Position numbers and translations under genes: made by a program. Shown here piece after piece: positions 1 to 7,456 of a stretch of 23,856 nucleotides of DNA. The notes under the pieces were generated by a model. The model did not search any database, was not told where the DNA came from, and saw nothing but the letters and a program-made list of their open reading frames with translations. Position 1 is the first letter of the stretch, and each line of letters begins with the position of its first letter. Origin of the DNA: Thermoplasmata archaeon (GTDB lineage: Archaea; Thermoplasmatota; E2; UBA202; JdFR-43); assembly GCA_021158865.1 (NCBI GenBank), contig JAGGSX010000214.1, positions 1-23,856 on the forward strand. The letters are read 5' to 3'.

Positions 1-42
1 GGATAATTTGAAGTTGTTGCAATAAATGTGAGAAAGGAATAA

Positions 43-756
43 CTATATTATGGCTTCTATTATGTAAGCAGTCAGTGTTGCCAGAGAAATTGAAACTAAA
101 TTTACATCACTATTTGTTAAAATGGTATCGCTTGCCATCATGCTCCCTTTTCCTTTTCCCTGAAAAGTTGCACCAAGAAGAGAATCAATCTGGCAACCAA
201 ACATACTTATTAAAATAACAATTACAACCTGAATCAAATCTAAATTTAATAAAAAATATGCAGATAAAGAAATTATAAGGCTTCCAGTAAAAGCCCACAT
301 TTCGCCATACAATGATATTGCTCCATTCGTTCCAGGCTCTATTTTTTTAAAATTTGTTATAAGATATGCATTATCTGATAAGACGCCAAGTTCAGATGCA
401 AATGTATCAGCAAGAGCAACTCCTATGGCAGAGGCATAAATCATTGAAAAATTGTAATTGATTGATAATATTGCAATAATGGTTGGAACAGACCCGTTTG
501 CTATAACATTTATTGCCTTACGAGAAGCTTTTTCCTGCAATCTTCGTTTCTTAAAATTTAATTTGTAATTTGTTGCAAATGCTCCTGCTATTAAAAAAAT
601 GAGCAACAATGTAAACCATCCTATTCCTTTTAAAAAAATTATTATTGCCCCTATAAAAGTTGCAAATGATGCCCCCCAGAAATCTAATATTTTTAACTTA
701 TATGTTACCAATGCAAATGCTGCACATATTGCTATTTTAATTATTAAATAAATCAT
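43..756 (-). CDS. DUF92 family integral membrane protein (VTE6-like)
   Basis: This 237-residue, strongly hydrophobic protein has about six membrane segments. It shows the conserved DUF92 blocks: RKAINVIANG (79-88), ALADTFASELGVLS (114-127), EPGTNGAISLYG (140-151) and DSLLGATFQGK (191-201). The family includes plant and cyanobacterial VTE6, which phosphorylates phytyl phosphate; an archaeal member may act on an isoprenoid phosphate in the membrane, but that is inference. The length is usual for archaeal members. The start codon overlaps the rtcB stop as ATGA, so the gene is the last one of the archease-rtcB operon and is probably translated by coupling. Nothing in the sequence explains why a lipid-type enzyme rides with RNA ligation. 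Family assignment is secure; substrate is unknown. Confidence 0.85.
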   Translation of the reverse strand: MIYLIIKIAICAAFALVTYKLKILDFWGASFATFIGAIIIFLKGIGWFTLLLIFLIAGAFATNYKLNFKKRRLQEKASRKAINVIANGSVPTIIAILSINYNFSMIYASAIGVALADTFASELGVLSDNAYLITNFKKIEPGTNGAISLYGEMWAFTGSLIISLSAYFLLNLDLIQVVIVILISMFGCQIDSLLGATFQGKGKGSMMASDTILTNSDVNLVSISLATLTAYIIEAII

Positions 757-2216
757 CCTTTTACAACACCGAGAGGAACCATTTTTGCAACTTTCGTGGA
801 TATTCCAGCCCCATGAGTTACTTCAACCACATTTCCAACATCTTTGTATGCATCAGGGCTTTCTTCAGCCATAACCGTCCAGCTCGCTGGGTGAGCATAT
901 ATACCCTTTCTTTCGAGCATTTTTGCTATTTCTCTCCCATTCCATCTCCTTTTTGCCTCACTCCTTGACATAACTCTACCAGCTCCATGGCATGTTGAGC
1001 CAAATGTTTCTTCTGATGCATCAGTTCCTTTCAACAAAAAGCTTGCTGTTCCCATATCTCCTGGAATTAAAACAGGCTGCCCTATCTTGCGATACTTCAA
1101 TGGCATTTCTTTTCTACTTGGACCGAAAGCACGGGTAGCTCCTTTTCTATGCACAACCAATTTCATTTTCTTCCCATCCACAACATGTTCTTCGATTTTG
1201 GCAATGTTATGACAGACATCATATACAATATGCATTCCTAAATCATGGGCATTTTCATGCAAAACATTTTCAAAAGATTGACGAACCCAATGAACAATGA
1301 GCTGCCTATTTGTCCATGCAAAATTTGCTGCAGAAGCCATTGCTTTTAAATAGGATTCTCCCTCCTTACTGTTTACAGGTGCGCATGCAAGCTGGCGGTC
1401 TGGAAGCTGAATATTATATTTTAATGTAGCTTGCTCCAGAACACGCAAATAATCTGTGCATATTTGATGACCGCACCCCCTTGAACCAGTGTGAATCATG
1501 ACAACAATCTGGTCTTTTTCTATTCCATAAACTTTCGCTGCCTCTTCATCAAAAACTTCTGCAACACGCTGTATCTCAAGAAAGTGATTTCCTGCTCCTA
1601 AAGAGCCCACCTGCTCTTTTCCACGCTTTTTTGCTTTATCGGAAACAAGGCTTGAATCTGCAGATTCGAGATGACCATTCTCTTCTAAATATTCCAAATC
1701 TTCATCCCATCCATAGCCATTTTCAATAGCCCATTTTGCTCCCATATCAAGAACTTCATTTATCTGCTGCATTGAAAGTCTTATTCTTGCCTTGCTTCCC
1801 ACACCAGATGGGACATTTTTGAAAAGCTCATCCACCAAATTTTTTATAATCTGGCCATTGATATCGTCCATCTTCAAATTTGTCCTCACCAAGCGGACGC
1901 CACAATTTATATCGAAGCCGACGCCCCCCGGCGAGATGACGCCCTCATTGGCATCTGTTGCCGCCACACCCCCAATTGGAAAGCCATAGCCCCAGTGTAT
2001 GTCTGGCATTGCTAAAGATTTTCCGACTATGCCCGGCAATGTTGCTACATTTGCAGCTTGTTCTGGAGCATTATCTTTTTTTATCGCTTCTATCATTTTT
2101 TCATTTGCATATATTACTGCTGGAACTTTCATTTTTAAATTTCCCTTTATGCCTTTATATGTTTTTGGTATCATGTAGCGATATTCATCTATTTTTTCAA
2201 GGGGACCATTCCACAT
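753..2216 (-). CDS. rtcB: tRNA-splicing RNA ligase RtcB
   Basis: RtcB joins 2',3'-cyclic phosphate and 5'-OH RNA ends with GTP and Mn2+, sealing spliced tRNA halves. The 487-residue protein has the full set of active-site blocks: DINCGVR (102-108, metal-binding Asp and Cys), GAGNHFLE (207-214), HTGSRGCGHQ (242-251), HRKGATRAFGP, and CHGAGRVMSRS with the guanylylated His at about 410. No intein interrupts it. I chose the ATG at 2216 because AGGTGA lies five bases upstream and because the N-terminus then aligns with Pyrococcus RtcB. A GTG at 2225 directly after the archease stop would add three residues. It is the middle gene of archease-rtcB-DUF92; archease is its activating cofactor. Confidence 0.97.
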   Translation of the reverse strand: MWNGPLEKIDEYRYMIPKTYKGIKGNLKMKVPAVIYANEKMIEAIKKDNAPEQAANVATLPGIVGKSLAMPDIHWGYGFPIGGVAATDANEGVISPGGVGFDINCGVRLVRTNLKMDDINGQIIKNLVDELFKNVPSGVGSKARIRLSMQQINEVLDMGAKWAIENGYGWDEDLEYLEENGHLESADSSLVSDKAKKRGKEQVGSLGAGNHFLEIQRVAEVFDEEAAKVYGIEKDQIVVMIHTGSRGCGHQICTDYLRVLEQATLKYNIQLPDRQLACAPVNSKEGESYLKAMASAANFAWTNRQLIVHWVRQSFENVLHENAHDLGMHIVYDVCHNIAKIEEHVVDGKKMKLVVHRKGATRAFGPSRKEMPLKYRKIGQPVLIPGDMGTASFLLKGTDASEETFGSTCHGAGRVMSRSEAKRRWNGREIAKMLERKGIYAHPASWTVMAEESPDAYKDVGNVVEVTHGAGISTKVAKMVPLGVVKG

Positions 2217-2225
2217 TTTTTTCAC

Positions 2226-2633
2226 CTATATATCAAACAACACTCTTATTACATAACCCTTTTTATTTCTTTTCACTTCAAGCATGTGATATGTTACCGC
2301 TTTTATTTCCATGCCATAACCATGTTTTTTTATGTTATATTCCTCACCATAAGCCTTTGCTATCAACTTTTTATTTATTTTCACATCAAATTCTCCAAAG
2401 ACAAGATGGTCAACATCATGTATGTAAAGCAATTCTGAAAGCCAATCAACCAGCAACTGTTCTTCATCCATATCAAATGGTAATTCTATTTGCTTCACAA
2501 CCTTGCTTTCAATTTTACCACCATTTGTCATTATAAAAAACATTCCTTTACCAGCATTTTCAAATGCTTCTTCTATTGTAGAACCATAAGCTTCTATACC
2601 AATGTCAGCAGTATGCTCAATTATTTTAAACAT
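2226..2633 (-). CDS. protein archease, RtcB activator
   Basis: Archease is a small protein that speeds RtcB guanylylation and makes it multi-turnover. The 135-residue sequence has the family signatures: EHTADIG near the N-terminus (6-12), LLVDWLSELLY in the middle, the basic patch EIKAVTYH, and the acidic C-terminal end VLFDI with its conserved Asp. Length matches archaeal homologues. It starts the operon: a TATA-like box lies about 24 nt upstream of the ATG, so the mRNA probably has little or no leader. Its stop is directly followed by the rtcB ribosome-binding site, which fits the known functional pairing. Confidence 0.95.
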   Translation of the reverse strand: MFKIIEHTADIGIEAYGSTIEEAFENAGKGMFFIMTNGGKIESKVVKQIELPFDMDEEQLLVDWLSELLYIHDVDHLVFGEFDVKINKKLIAKAYGEEYNIKKHGYGMEIKAVTYHMLEVKRNKKGYVIRVLFDI

Positions 2634-2651
2634 GCTGTTAAAAATTCCAGG

Positions 2652-2660
2652 TATATAAAG
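2652..2660 (-). promoter_or_regulatory. TATA box for archease-rtcB-DUF92 operon
   Basis: On the minus strand this reads CTTTATATA, close to the archaeal TATA consensus, centred about 23-24 nt before the archease ATG at 2633. That spacing implies a leaderless or nearly leaderless transcript. The core is palindromic and could in principle also fire towards the plus-strand NfeD gene. Confidence 0.5.
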
Positions 2661-2696
2661 AATTTACATCCATCAGATGAATGTTATTGCAAACCT

Positions 2697-2710
2697 AAAA
2701 AATAAATATT
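2697..2710 (+). promoter_or_regulatory. TATA-like box for NfeD gene
   Basis: An A/T-only stretch (AAAAAATAAATATT) is centred about 25 nt upstream of the GTG at 2728. The distance suits a leaderless transcript beginning at that GTG and is one reason for choosing that start over the ATG at 2677. Confidence 0.4.
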
Positions 2711-2727
2711 CTTATGCAAATACATCT

Positions 2728-4017
2728 GTGAAGAAAATAATTGTAATTGTCATACTGCTTGTCCTGTCAATAAGCTTTACATTTATTCCATCTCACGCAA
2801 AGGAGAAGAGAGTTTATATTGTAAGCATTAAAGGAATGATTGCTGGAGGAACAGAATATGAATTTGAGAAAGCATTAAAAGAGGCGAGAGATGGAGAAGT
2901 TTTAATAGTTTCTTTATCAACTCCGGGAGGAATGGCAAGTTCTATGGATAATATAATAGAAGCGATAGAAAATTCAAAAGTCCCTGTGGTAATATATGTT
3001 GCTCCCGCTGGCGCCGAAGCATTTTCTGCTGGCACATATATACTGATGTCTTCTGATATTGCAGCCATGGCTCCATCAACAACAATAGGAGCATGTCAGC
3101 CCCGCATCATAAATCCAGCTACAGGTTTCCCTCAAGAAGCTCCTCAGAAGGAAATAAATGCATATACTGCAAAAATGAAAAGTTTGGCTTTATCCCATGG
3201 AAGGAATGCTACAATCGCAGAAAAGTTTGTTACAGAAAATCTTGCTTTAACTGAAAAAGAAGCGTTGGAAAATGGAATAATAGAAATCATTGCTTCAAAT
3301 ATAACTCAGCTTGTTGGAAAATTAAATGGAATGACAGTAAAGAATAATACTTTAAATTTAACAGGTGCAAAAATATTAAAAATTCAGCCAAGCATGAGAG
3401 GAAAGATAATAAATTATCTATCAGACCCTCAAATAGCATCTTTACTTTTAACAATTGGACTTTTTGGTTTGATAATAGGATTTTTCACTCCAACATTTCA
3501 TTTACCAGAAACAATTGGTGCAATTTTGATAATACTGGCATTATATGGGCTATCCTATATTGGAATAAATGCTGCGGGAATATTATTGATTGCATTGGGT
3601 ATAATTTTCATGGTCGTTGAAGCTCTGACACCAACATTTGGTTTCTGGACTGTTGCAGCAGTAATAACACTGATTTTCGGTGTAATGTTACTGCCAGCCA
3701 GCAGCGCAATAAATGAGATGCCAAGAAGTTGGTATTTATCTTTCAGAATGGTAAGCATTGTAATTATCATTGCTATAGCTTCATTTTTTATCTATGCTCT
3801 AATCAAAGTTGCAAAAGCCAAAAAAATAAAACCAAGGATAGGAGAGGGAGATTTAGTTGGAAAGAAAGGTGTTGCAATAACAGATATAAAACCAGAAGGG
3901 CAAGTCAAAGTAAGCGGAGAAATATGGAAAGCTGAATCAGATGAAGAGATAAGAAGAGGAGATAAAATTATGGTAAGTGAGCAAAAAAGATTAAAATTGA
4001 AAGTGAGAAAAGCATGA
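2728..4017 (+). CDS. NfeD-family membrane serine protease (NfeD1b type)
   Basis: This is a full-length NfeD: an N-terminal signal segment, a ClpP/SppA-like serine protease domain outside the membrane, several membrane helices, and a C-terminal OB-fold domain. With the GTG at 2728 as start the protein is 429 residues. The catalytic Ser is in EAFSAGT (Ser100) and the Lys in EAPQK (Lys141). The 41-residue spacing and near-identical numbering match Ser97/Lys138 of Pyrococcus PH1510, which supports this start. An in-frame ATG at 2677 would add a 17-residue polar extension before the signal peptide. Four to five helices span about 235-360 and the OB domain about 370-429. Family members cut the C-terminus of partner stomatins, but no stomatin lies next to it. 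Its stop overlaps the downstream GtrA gene as ATGA. Confidence 0.92.
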   Translation: MKKIIVIVILLVLSISFTFIPSHAKEKRVYIVSIKGMIAGGTEYEFEKALKEARDGEVLIVSLSTPGGMASSMDNIIEAIENSKVPVVIYVAPAGAEAFSAGTYILMSSDIAAMAPSTTIGACQPRIINPATGFPQEAPQKEINAYTAKMKSLALSHGRNATIAEKFVTENLALTEKEALENGIIEIIASNITQLVGKLNGMTVKNNTLNLTGAKILKIQPSMRGKIINYLSDPQIASLLLTIGLFGLIIGFFTPTFHLPETIGAILIILALYGLSYIGINAAGILLIALGIIFMVVEALTPTFGFWTVAAVITLIFGVMLLPASSAINEMPRSWYLSFRMVSIVIIIAIASFFIYALIKVAKAKKIKPRIGEGDLVGKKGVAITDIKPEGQVKVSGEIWKAESDEEIRRGDKIMVSEQKRLKLKVRKA

Positions 4018-4943
4018 TTTCAATAATAATGACATACTTTGATAAAAATTTATTGGATAGCATGAATGAGATTGGAGAAGAACATGAAATAATAGCCCCA
4101 GATGGACTATATAAAAACCATGAGAATATAAAAAAAATAAAAGCAGACAGCTTGAACAAATTTATTACAATTGCATTTAAAAAAAGCATTGGGGAAAGAA
4201 TTGTATTTATTGGAAGCGTAATAGATATACAAACTTTAAAGAAATTGATAAAGCAGTCAAAAAATGCAGATGTAGTTTATTTAAAAAGAAAAAAGCATTC
4301 ATTCTGGGCAAAAATTTTTGTTCATCTCGTTTTACCAAAAAGCAGAAAATTTTCTGATCCATTATCCCAAATTTTTGTTATAAAAAGCGATGTTATAAAA
4401 CAAATAGATTTAATGCCAATTGGACAAAAAATATTTCTTGAAATCCTTGCAAAGGGATATTATAAAAAAATAGAAGAAATTTCATCAAATATAAGGCATA
4501 ACTTTAATGAAAATTATAGAGATTATTCAAAATATTTATTCAAAATTGCATGGCATGAAGGAGAAATATTCAGATGGATAAAATTTGGTGTTGTGGGAGT
4601 AACAAGCATACTCATTAATGAAATAGTCCTATGGGGAATGATTCAAAAATTTGATATATTGACATCTGGTTTTATTGGAGTTGAGACTTCAATCCTATGG
4701 AGTTTTATATTCAATGATTTATGGACATTTAGAGACAGAGGGAGCAGAAGCATAGCAGGATTCTTTAAAAGAATGTTAAAATTTAATGTAGTAAGTGCAT
4801 TTGGTATCCTGATAAATGTTGTTGTCTTAATTTTTTTCAATACTCTGTTTGGCATGAATCCTCTTAAAGCAAATTTATTGGGGATAGCAGCAGCTTTTGT
4901 ATGGAATTTCATGGCGAATAATTTATGGACATGGTTTATTTGA
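4014..4943 (+). CDS. GtrA-like membrane protein with degenerate DPM1-type glycosyltransferase domain
   Basis: Two parts are visible in 309 residues. The C-terminal half (about 185-309) is a GtrA domain of four membrane helices, with the usual FGVVGVTSILINE, FNDLWTF and WNFMANNLWTW blocks; GtrA proteins are linked to polyprenyl-phosphate-sugar translocation. Residues about 45-180 align with the later half of dolichol-phosphate mannosyltransferase: SDPLSQIFVIKSDV (114-127) mirrors the family DPMSGFF block, and PIGQKIFLEILAKGYY (135-150) mirrors its G-K-LLEIL block. However, the catalytic D-A-D-L-Q position reads GSVIDIQ (67-73) and the N-terminal nucleotide-binding strand is shortened. DPM1-GtrA fusions are common; this one appears catalytically dead. 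It is translationally coupled to NfeD and overlaps aIF2-beta tail-to-tail by 8 nt. Confidence 0.85.
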   Translation: MISIIMTYFDKNLLDSMNEIGEEHEIIAPDGLYKNHENIKKIKADSLNKFITIAFKKSIGERIVFIGSVIDIQTLKKLIKQSKNADVVYLKRKKHSFWAKIFVHLVLPKSRKFSDPLSQIFVIKSDVIKQIDLMPIGQKIFLEILAKGYYKKIEEISSNIRHNFNENYRDYSKYLFKIAWHEGEIFRWIKFGVVGVTSILINEIVLWGMIQKFDILTSGFIGVETSILWSFIFNDLWTFRDRGSRSIAGFFKRMLKFNVVSAFGILINVVVLIFFNTLFGMNPLKANLLGIAAAFVWNFMANNLWTWFI

Positions 4944-5343
4944 TTGGCCTTATGGCGCCGCAGGCTTCGCACTTCAATATTAGAGTTCTATTTATTTTAA
5001 CAAGTTTTGTGTCAGGTCTTCCGCATTCATGGCAGAGGACATATTTATTTACATATTTTTCTATCCTTTCCTGAATTTTTTTTGGAGGTATTTTTCCTTG
5101 GAATATTGCTCTCTCTCCATCTATATCTCCAGCTGTCCCAAGTTCTTTCAATAAATATGAAAAAATGTGCTGCACGTCTCTATTAACTTTGTCAGCAATT
5201 TCAACAAGATTTCTTAAAATTGTTGTGTTTCCTTCATGAAATATAATTCCCTTCGGCATTTCGAATCTCTCTTGCACCACAACTTTTTCTGGAAGTGAGC
5301 TTATTGCTCTATTCAATAATTTATCGTATTCATATTTTTGCAT
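4936..5343 (-). CDS. eif2b: translation initiation factor aIF2 subunit beta
   Basis: aIF2-beta is part of the heterotrimer that brings initiator Met-tRNA to the small ribosomal subunit. The 135-residue protein has the core domain with RFEMPKG and EGNTTILRNL, the helix DVQHIFSYLLKELGT, and a C-terminal zinc ribbon with Cys104, Cys107, Cys125 and Cys128. I start at the ATG at 5343, giving the normal archaeal length; an upstream in-frame ATG at 5415 would add 24 residues overlapping porB and has no family support. A TATA-like box lies 25 nt upstream, so it is probably transcribed on its own. The stop lies inside the 3' end of the convergent GtrA gene. Confidence 0.96.
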   Translation of the reverse strand: MQKYEYDKLLNRAISSLPEKVVVQERFEMPKGIIFHEGNTTILRNLVEIADKVNRDVQHIFSYLLKELGTAGDIDGERAIFQGKIPPKKIQERIEKYVNKYVLCHECGRPDTKLVKINRTLILKCEACGAIRPIK

Positions 5344-5362
5344 GGTTTTGATAATAGACAGC

Positions 5363-5374
5363 ATATAAATAAAT
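5363..5374 (-). promoter_or_regulatory. TATA box for aIF2-beta gene
   Basis: The minus strand reads ATTTATTTATAT, centred about 25 nt before the ATG at 5343. It sits in the 41-nt gap between porB and aIF2-beta and fits a leaderless transcript. Confidence 0.5.
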
Positions 5375-5384
5375 ATTGATTGCT

Positions 5385-6266
5385 TTAGGGTTTCTCTCCG
5401 TATAAACGCTCCCATTTGCGGTCAACCCATCGCTGCAATTCCTCAATCATTTCTGGCGTCATGTGGCGGAAGCGCCCCTGCCCTCTTATGTATTCTTCGA
5501 CAGGTATTTTCTTCTTTGGTTTATATATGTTTGTTATTTCTCCATATTCTGCTTCATATAAAGTCCACATCCCTGAATCAACAGCTTTTCTTGCTATTTC
5601 AACGGTTTTTGATGGGTCATATCTCCAGCCAGTTGGACAGGGCGAGAGCACGTGGAAATATCTAAACCCTTCTATATTCTTCATTTTTTCAACTTTTTTA
5701 AGGAAATCTGCAATGTGGGATATGCTGGCTGTTGCAACATAAGGAATGTCATGAGCTCTCATTATTTCAGCCATATCTTTTTTATGTCTTAGCTTTCCCA
5801 ATATTTTCTTTCCAGCAGGTGTAGTTGTAGTTTCAGCTCCATAGGGTGTTGAACCACTTCTCTGTATTCCTGTATTCATATATGCCTCATTATCATAGCA
5901 AACGTAGATTACGTCCTCATTTCTTTCTGCTGCTCCTGACAATGCTTGAATTCCAATATCATAGGTTCCACCATCTCCAGCTATTCCAACAACTGTAACT
6001 TTCTTTCCCTGCTTCTTTAACGCTCTTGCAGCTCCAGAAATGCTTGAACCAGTGTTTTCAAAAGCCTCATGGAAGTAAGGAACTTTCCATGCTATATATG
6101 GATATGTTCCTCCAAAAACAAGCAAGCAGTTGGCAGGTGTGTAAATGACTGTATCCTTGCCCAGTATTTTCATCATGTTGCGAACTATTATTGGCGCCGC
6201 ACATCCCGGGCAGGCAGTATGGCCTGGCGTAAAATATTCATCATCTGGCAAATTTTTCAAATTCAT
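5385..6266 (-). CDS. porB: pyruvate:ferredoxin oxidoreductase, beta subunit
   Basis: The beta subunit binds thiamine pyrophosphate and a [4Fe-4S] cluster and decarboxylates pyruvate to acetyl-CoA, passing electrons to ferredoxin. The 293-residue protein has CPGC (19-22), TPANC and SPCPTGW as cluster ligands, and the TPP motif GIAGDGGTYDIG followed by VCYDNEAYMNTG. I start at the ATG at 6266 because it overlaps the porA stop as ATGA and has GGGGTGA five bases upstream; the ATG at 6293 would add nine residues reaching into porA. It is the last gene of porGD-porA-porB. A branched-chain 2-oxoacid substrate cannot be excluded from sequence alone. Confidence 0.93.
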   Translation of the reverse strand: MNLKNLPDDEYFTPGHTACPGCAAPIIVRNMMKILGKDTVIYTPANCLLVFGGTYPYIAWKVPYFHEAFENTGSSISGAARALKKQGKKVTVVGIAGDGGTYDIGIQALSGAAERNEDVIYVCYDNEAYMNTGIQRSGSTPYGAETTTTPAGKKILGKLRHKKDMAEIMRAHDIPYVATASISHIADFLKKVEKMKNIEGFRYFHVLSPCPTGWRYDPSKTVEIARKAVDSGMWTLYEAEYGEITNIYKPKKKIPVEEYIRGQGRFRHMTPEMIEELQRWVDRKWERLYGEKP

Positions 6267-7456
6267 TCTTTCACCCCTCTCGTATTTATCCATACAATAT
6301 CTTTCCTTGTTTTTCCATCTTTTACATCTTGTAATATCTTATACATTTTTTCAACATCTCCTTTAACAACATCTCTTCCCCCAATTCCTGCCAAGAAATT
6401 TATTATTGGCAAATCATAGCCATATAAAGAATTTTTAACTTCTATATATAATGGTCCTCCAACACCATAGGAAACAGACCTATCATAAACACCTATGGCT
6501 TTTATATTCTCTCTTTCAATTAGCATACGCACCTCCTCAACTGGAAATGGTCTGAAAAATCTTAATTTAACAAGTCCTGCTTTTATTCCTCTGCCACGTA
6601 ATTCATCCACAACATCTCTTGCAGTTCCGGTTACAGTTCCAAGGGTTATTAAAATAACATCTGCATCATCTGTTTTGTATTCTTCTATTAATCCATGGTA
6701 ATTTCTTCCAAAAACATCTGCAAATTCTTTTGTAACATTTTTTATTATTCTTTTTGCATTTCTCATGCATTTATCTGTCTGATATCTCTCTTCCTGAATA
6801 TATTCAGGAGGCGTGAATGTTCCTATCGCCATTGGCTTATCTGGGTCTAAAGAAGCAATTGGCTTATAAGATGGAAGGAATTTCATGACTTCATCACTTG
6901 AAGGCGCTTCTACAGGCTCAACAGTATGGGACAATATGAATGCATCCAAACCAAACATAAATGGCAACAAAACATCATGATGCTCAGCTATTTTATATCC
7001 CATGAGAACCATATCAAGAACTTCCTGATTATCTTCAATGAATCCAATAATCCATCCTGAATCACGTTGGGGCATTATATCATTATACTCGCACCATATT
7101 CCAATTGGAGCAGCAACAGTTCTATTTACAACAGGCATAACAATTGGTAAATGCAATCCACTTGCAATGGGCAACATTTCATGCATTAAAGCCAAGCCTT
7201 GAGATGATGTCGCTGTAAATGTTCTTGAGCCTGCTGCGGCTGCCCCAATGCATGCTGACATTGCAGAATGCTCTGATTCAACCATAATAAATTCAGCATC
7301 TGTTATCCCATCATCAACAAATGTTGCAAAATCTTCAACAATAAGAGTTTGAGGAGTTATTGGATATGCAGCAACAACATCCACATTGGCAAGCAGGGCG
7401 CCATAAGCAGCGGCATGGTCTCCTGTTGCAACCATTTTTCTTGCCTTCAAATTCAT
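6263..7456 (-). CDS. porA: pyruvate:ferredoxin oxidoreductase, alpha subunit
   Basis: This 397-residue subunit carries the pyrimidine-binding and transketolase C-terminal-like domains of the oxidoreductase. Visible signatures are GDHAAAYGALLANVDV near the N-terminus, AAYPITPQT, the Glu-containing VESEHSAMSACIGAAAAGSR, TATSSQGLALMHEM, and LDAFILSHTVEPVE in the middle. LITLGTVTGTARDVVD begins the C-terminal domain. Length is normal. The start overlaps the porGD stop as ATGA and has a strong GAGGTGA ribosome-binding site four bases upstream; the stop overlaps porB in the same way. Strict stoichiometry of the complex is probably maintained through this coupling. Confidence 0.94.
   Translation of the reverse strand: MNLKARKMVATGDHAAAYGALLANVDVVAAYPITPQTLIVEDFATFVDDGITDAEFIMVESEHSAMSACIGAAAAGSRTFTATSSQGLALMHEMLPIASGLHLPIVMPVVNRTVAAPIGIWCEYNDIMPQRDSGWIIGFIEDNQEVLDMVLMGYKIAEHHDVLLPFMFGLDAFILSHTVEPVEAPSSDEVMKFLPSYKPIASLDPDKPMAIGTFTPPEYIQEERYQTDKCMRNAKRIIKNVTKEFADVFGRNYHGLIEEYKTDDADVILITLGTVTGTARDVVDELRGRGIKAGLVKLRFFRPFPVEEVRMLIERENIKAIGVYDRSVSYGVGGPLYIEVKNSLYGYDLPIINFLAGIGGRDVVKGDVEKMYKILQDVKDGKTRKDIVWINTRGVKE
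6273..6279 (-). promoter_or_regulatory. Shine-Dalgarno site of porB
   Basis: The minus strand carries GGGGTGA a few bases before the ATG at 6266, within the 3' end of porA. It decides the porB start against the longer reading from 6293. Confidence 0.6.

Noticed and set aside
1..42. Possible C-terminal end of a plus-strand gene (frame open from 2 to a TAA at 23-25)
   Set aside because: Only seven codons are visible, too few to support any gene.
1958..2536. Long plus-strand reading frame opposite rtcB and archease
   Set aside because: It is the antisense shadow of two certain genes, with a low-complexity, His/Phe/Leu-rich translation and no family resemblance.
4643..4972. Minus-strand reading frame across the GtrA region
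   Set aside because: Antisense to a recognisable GtrA domain; no promoter or family pattern.
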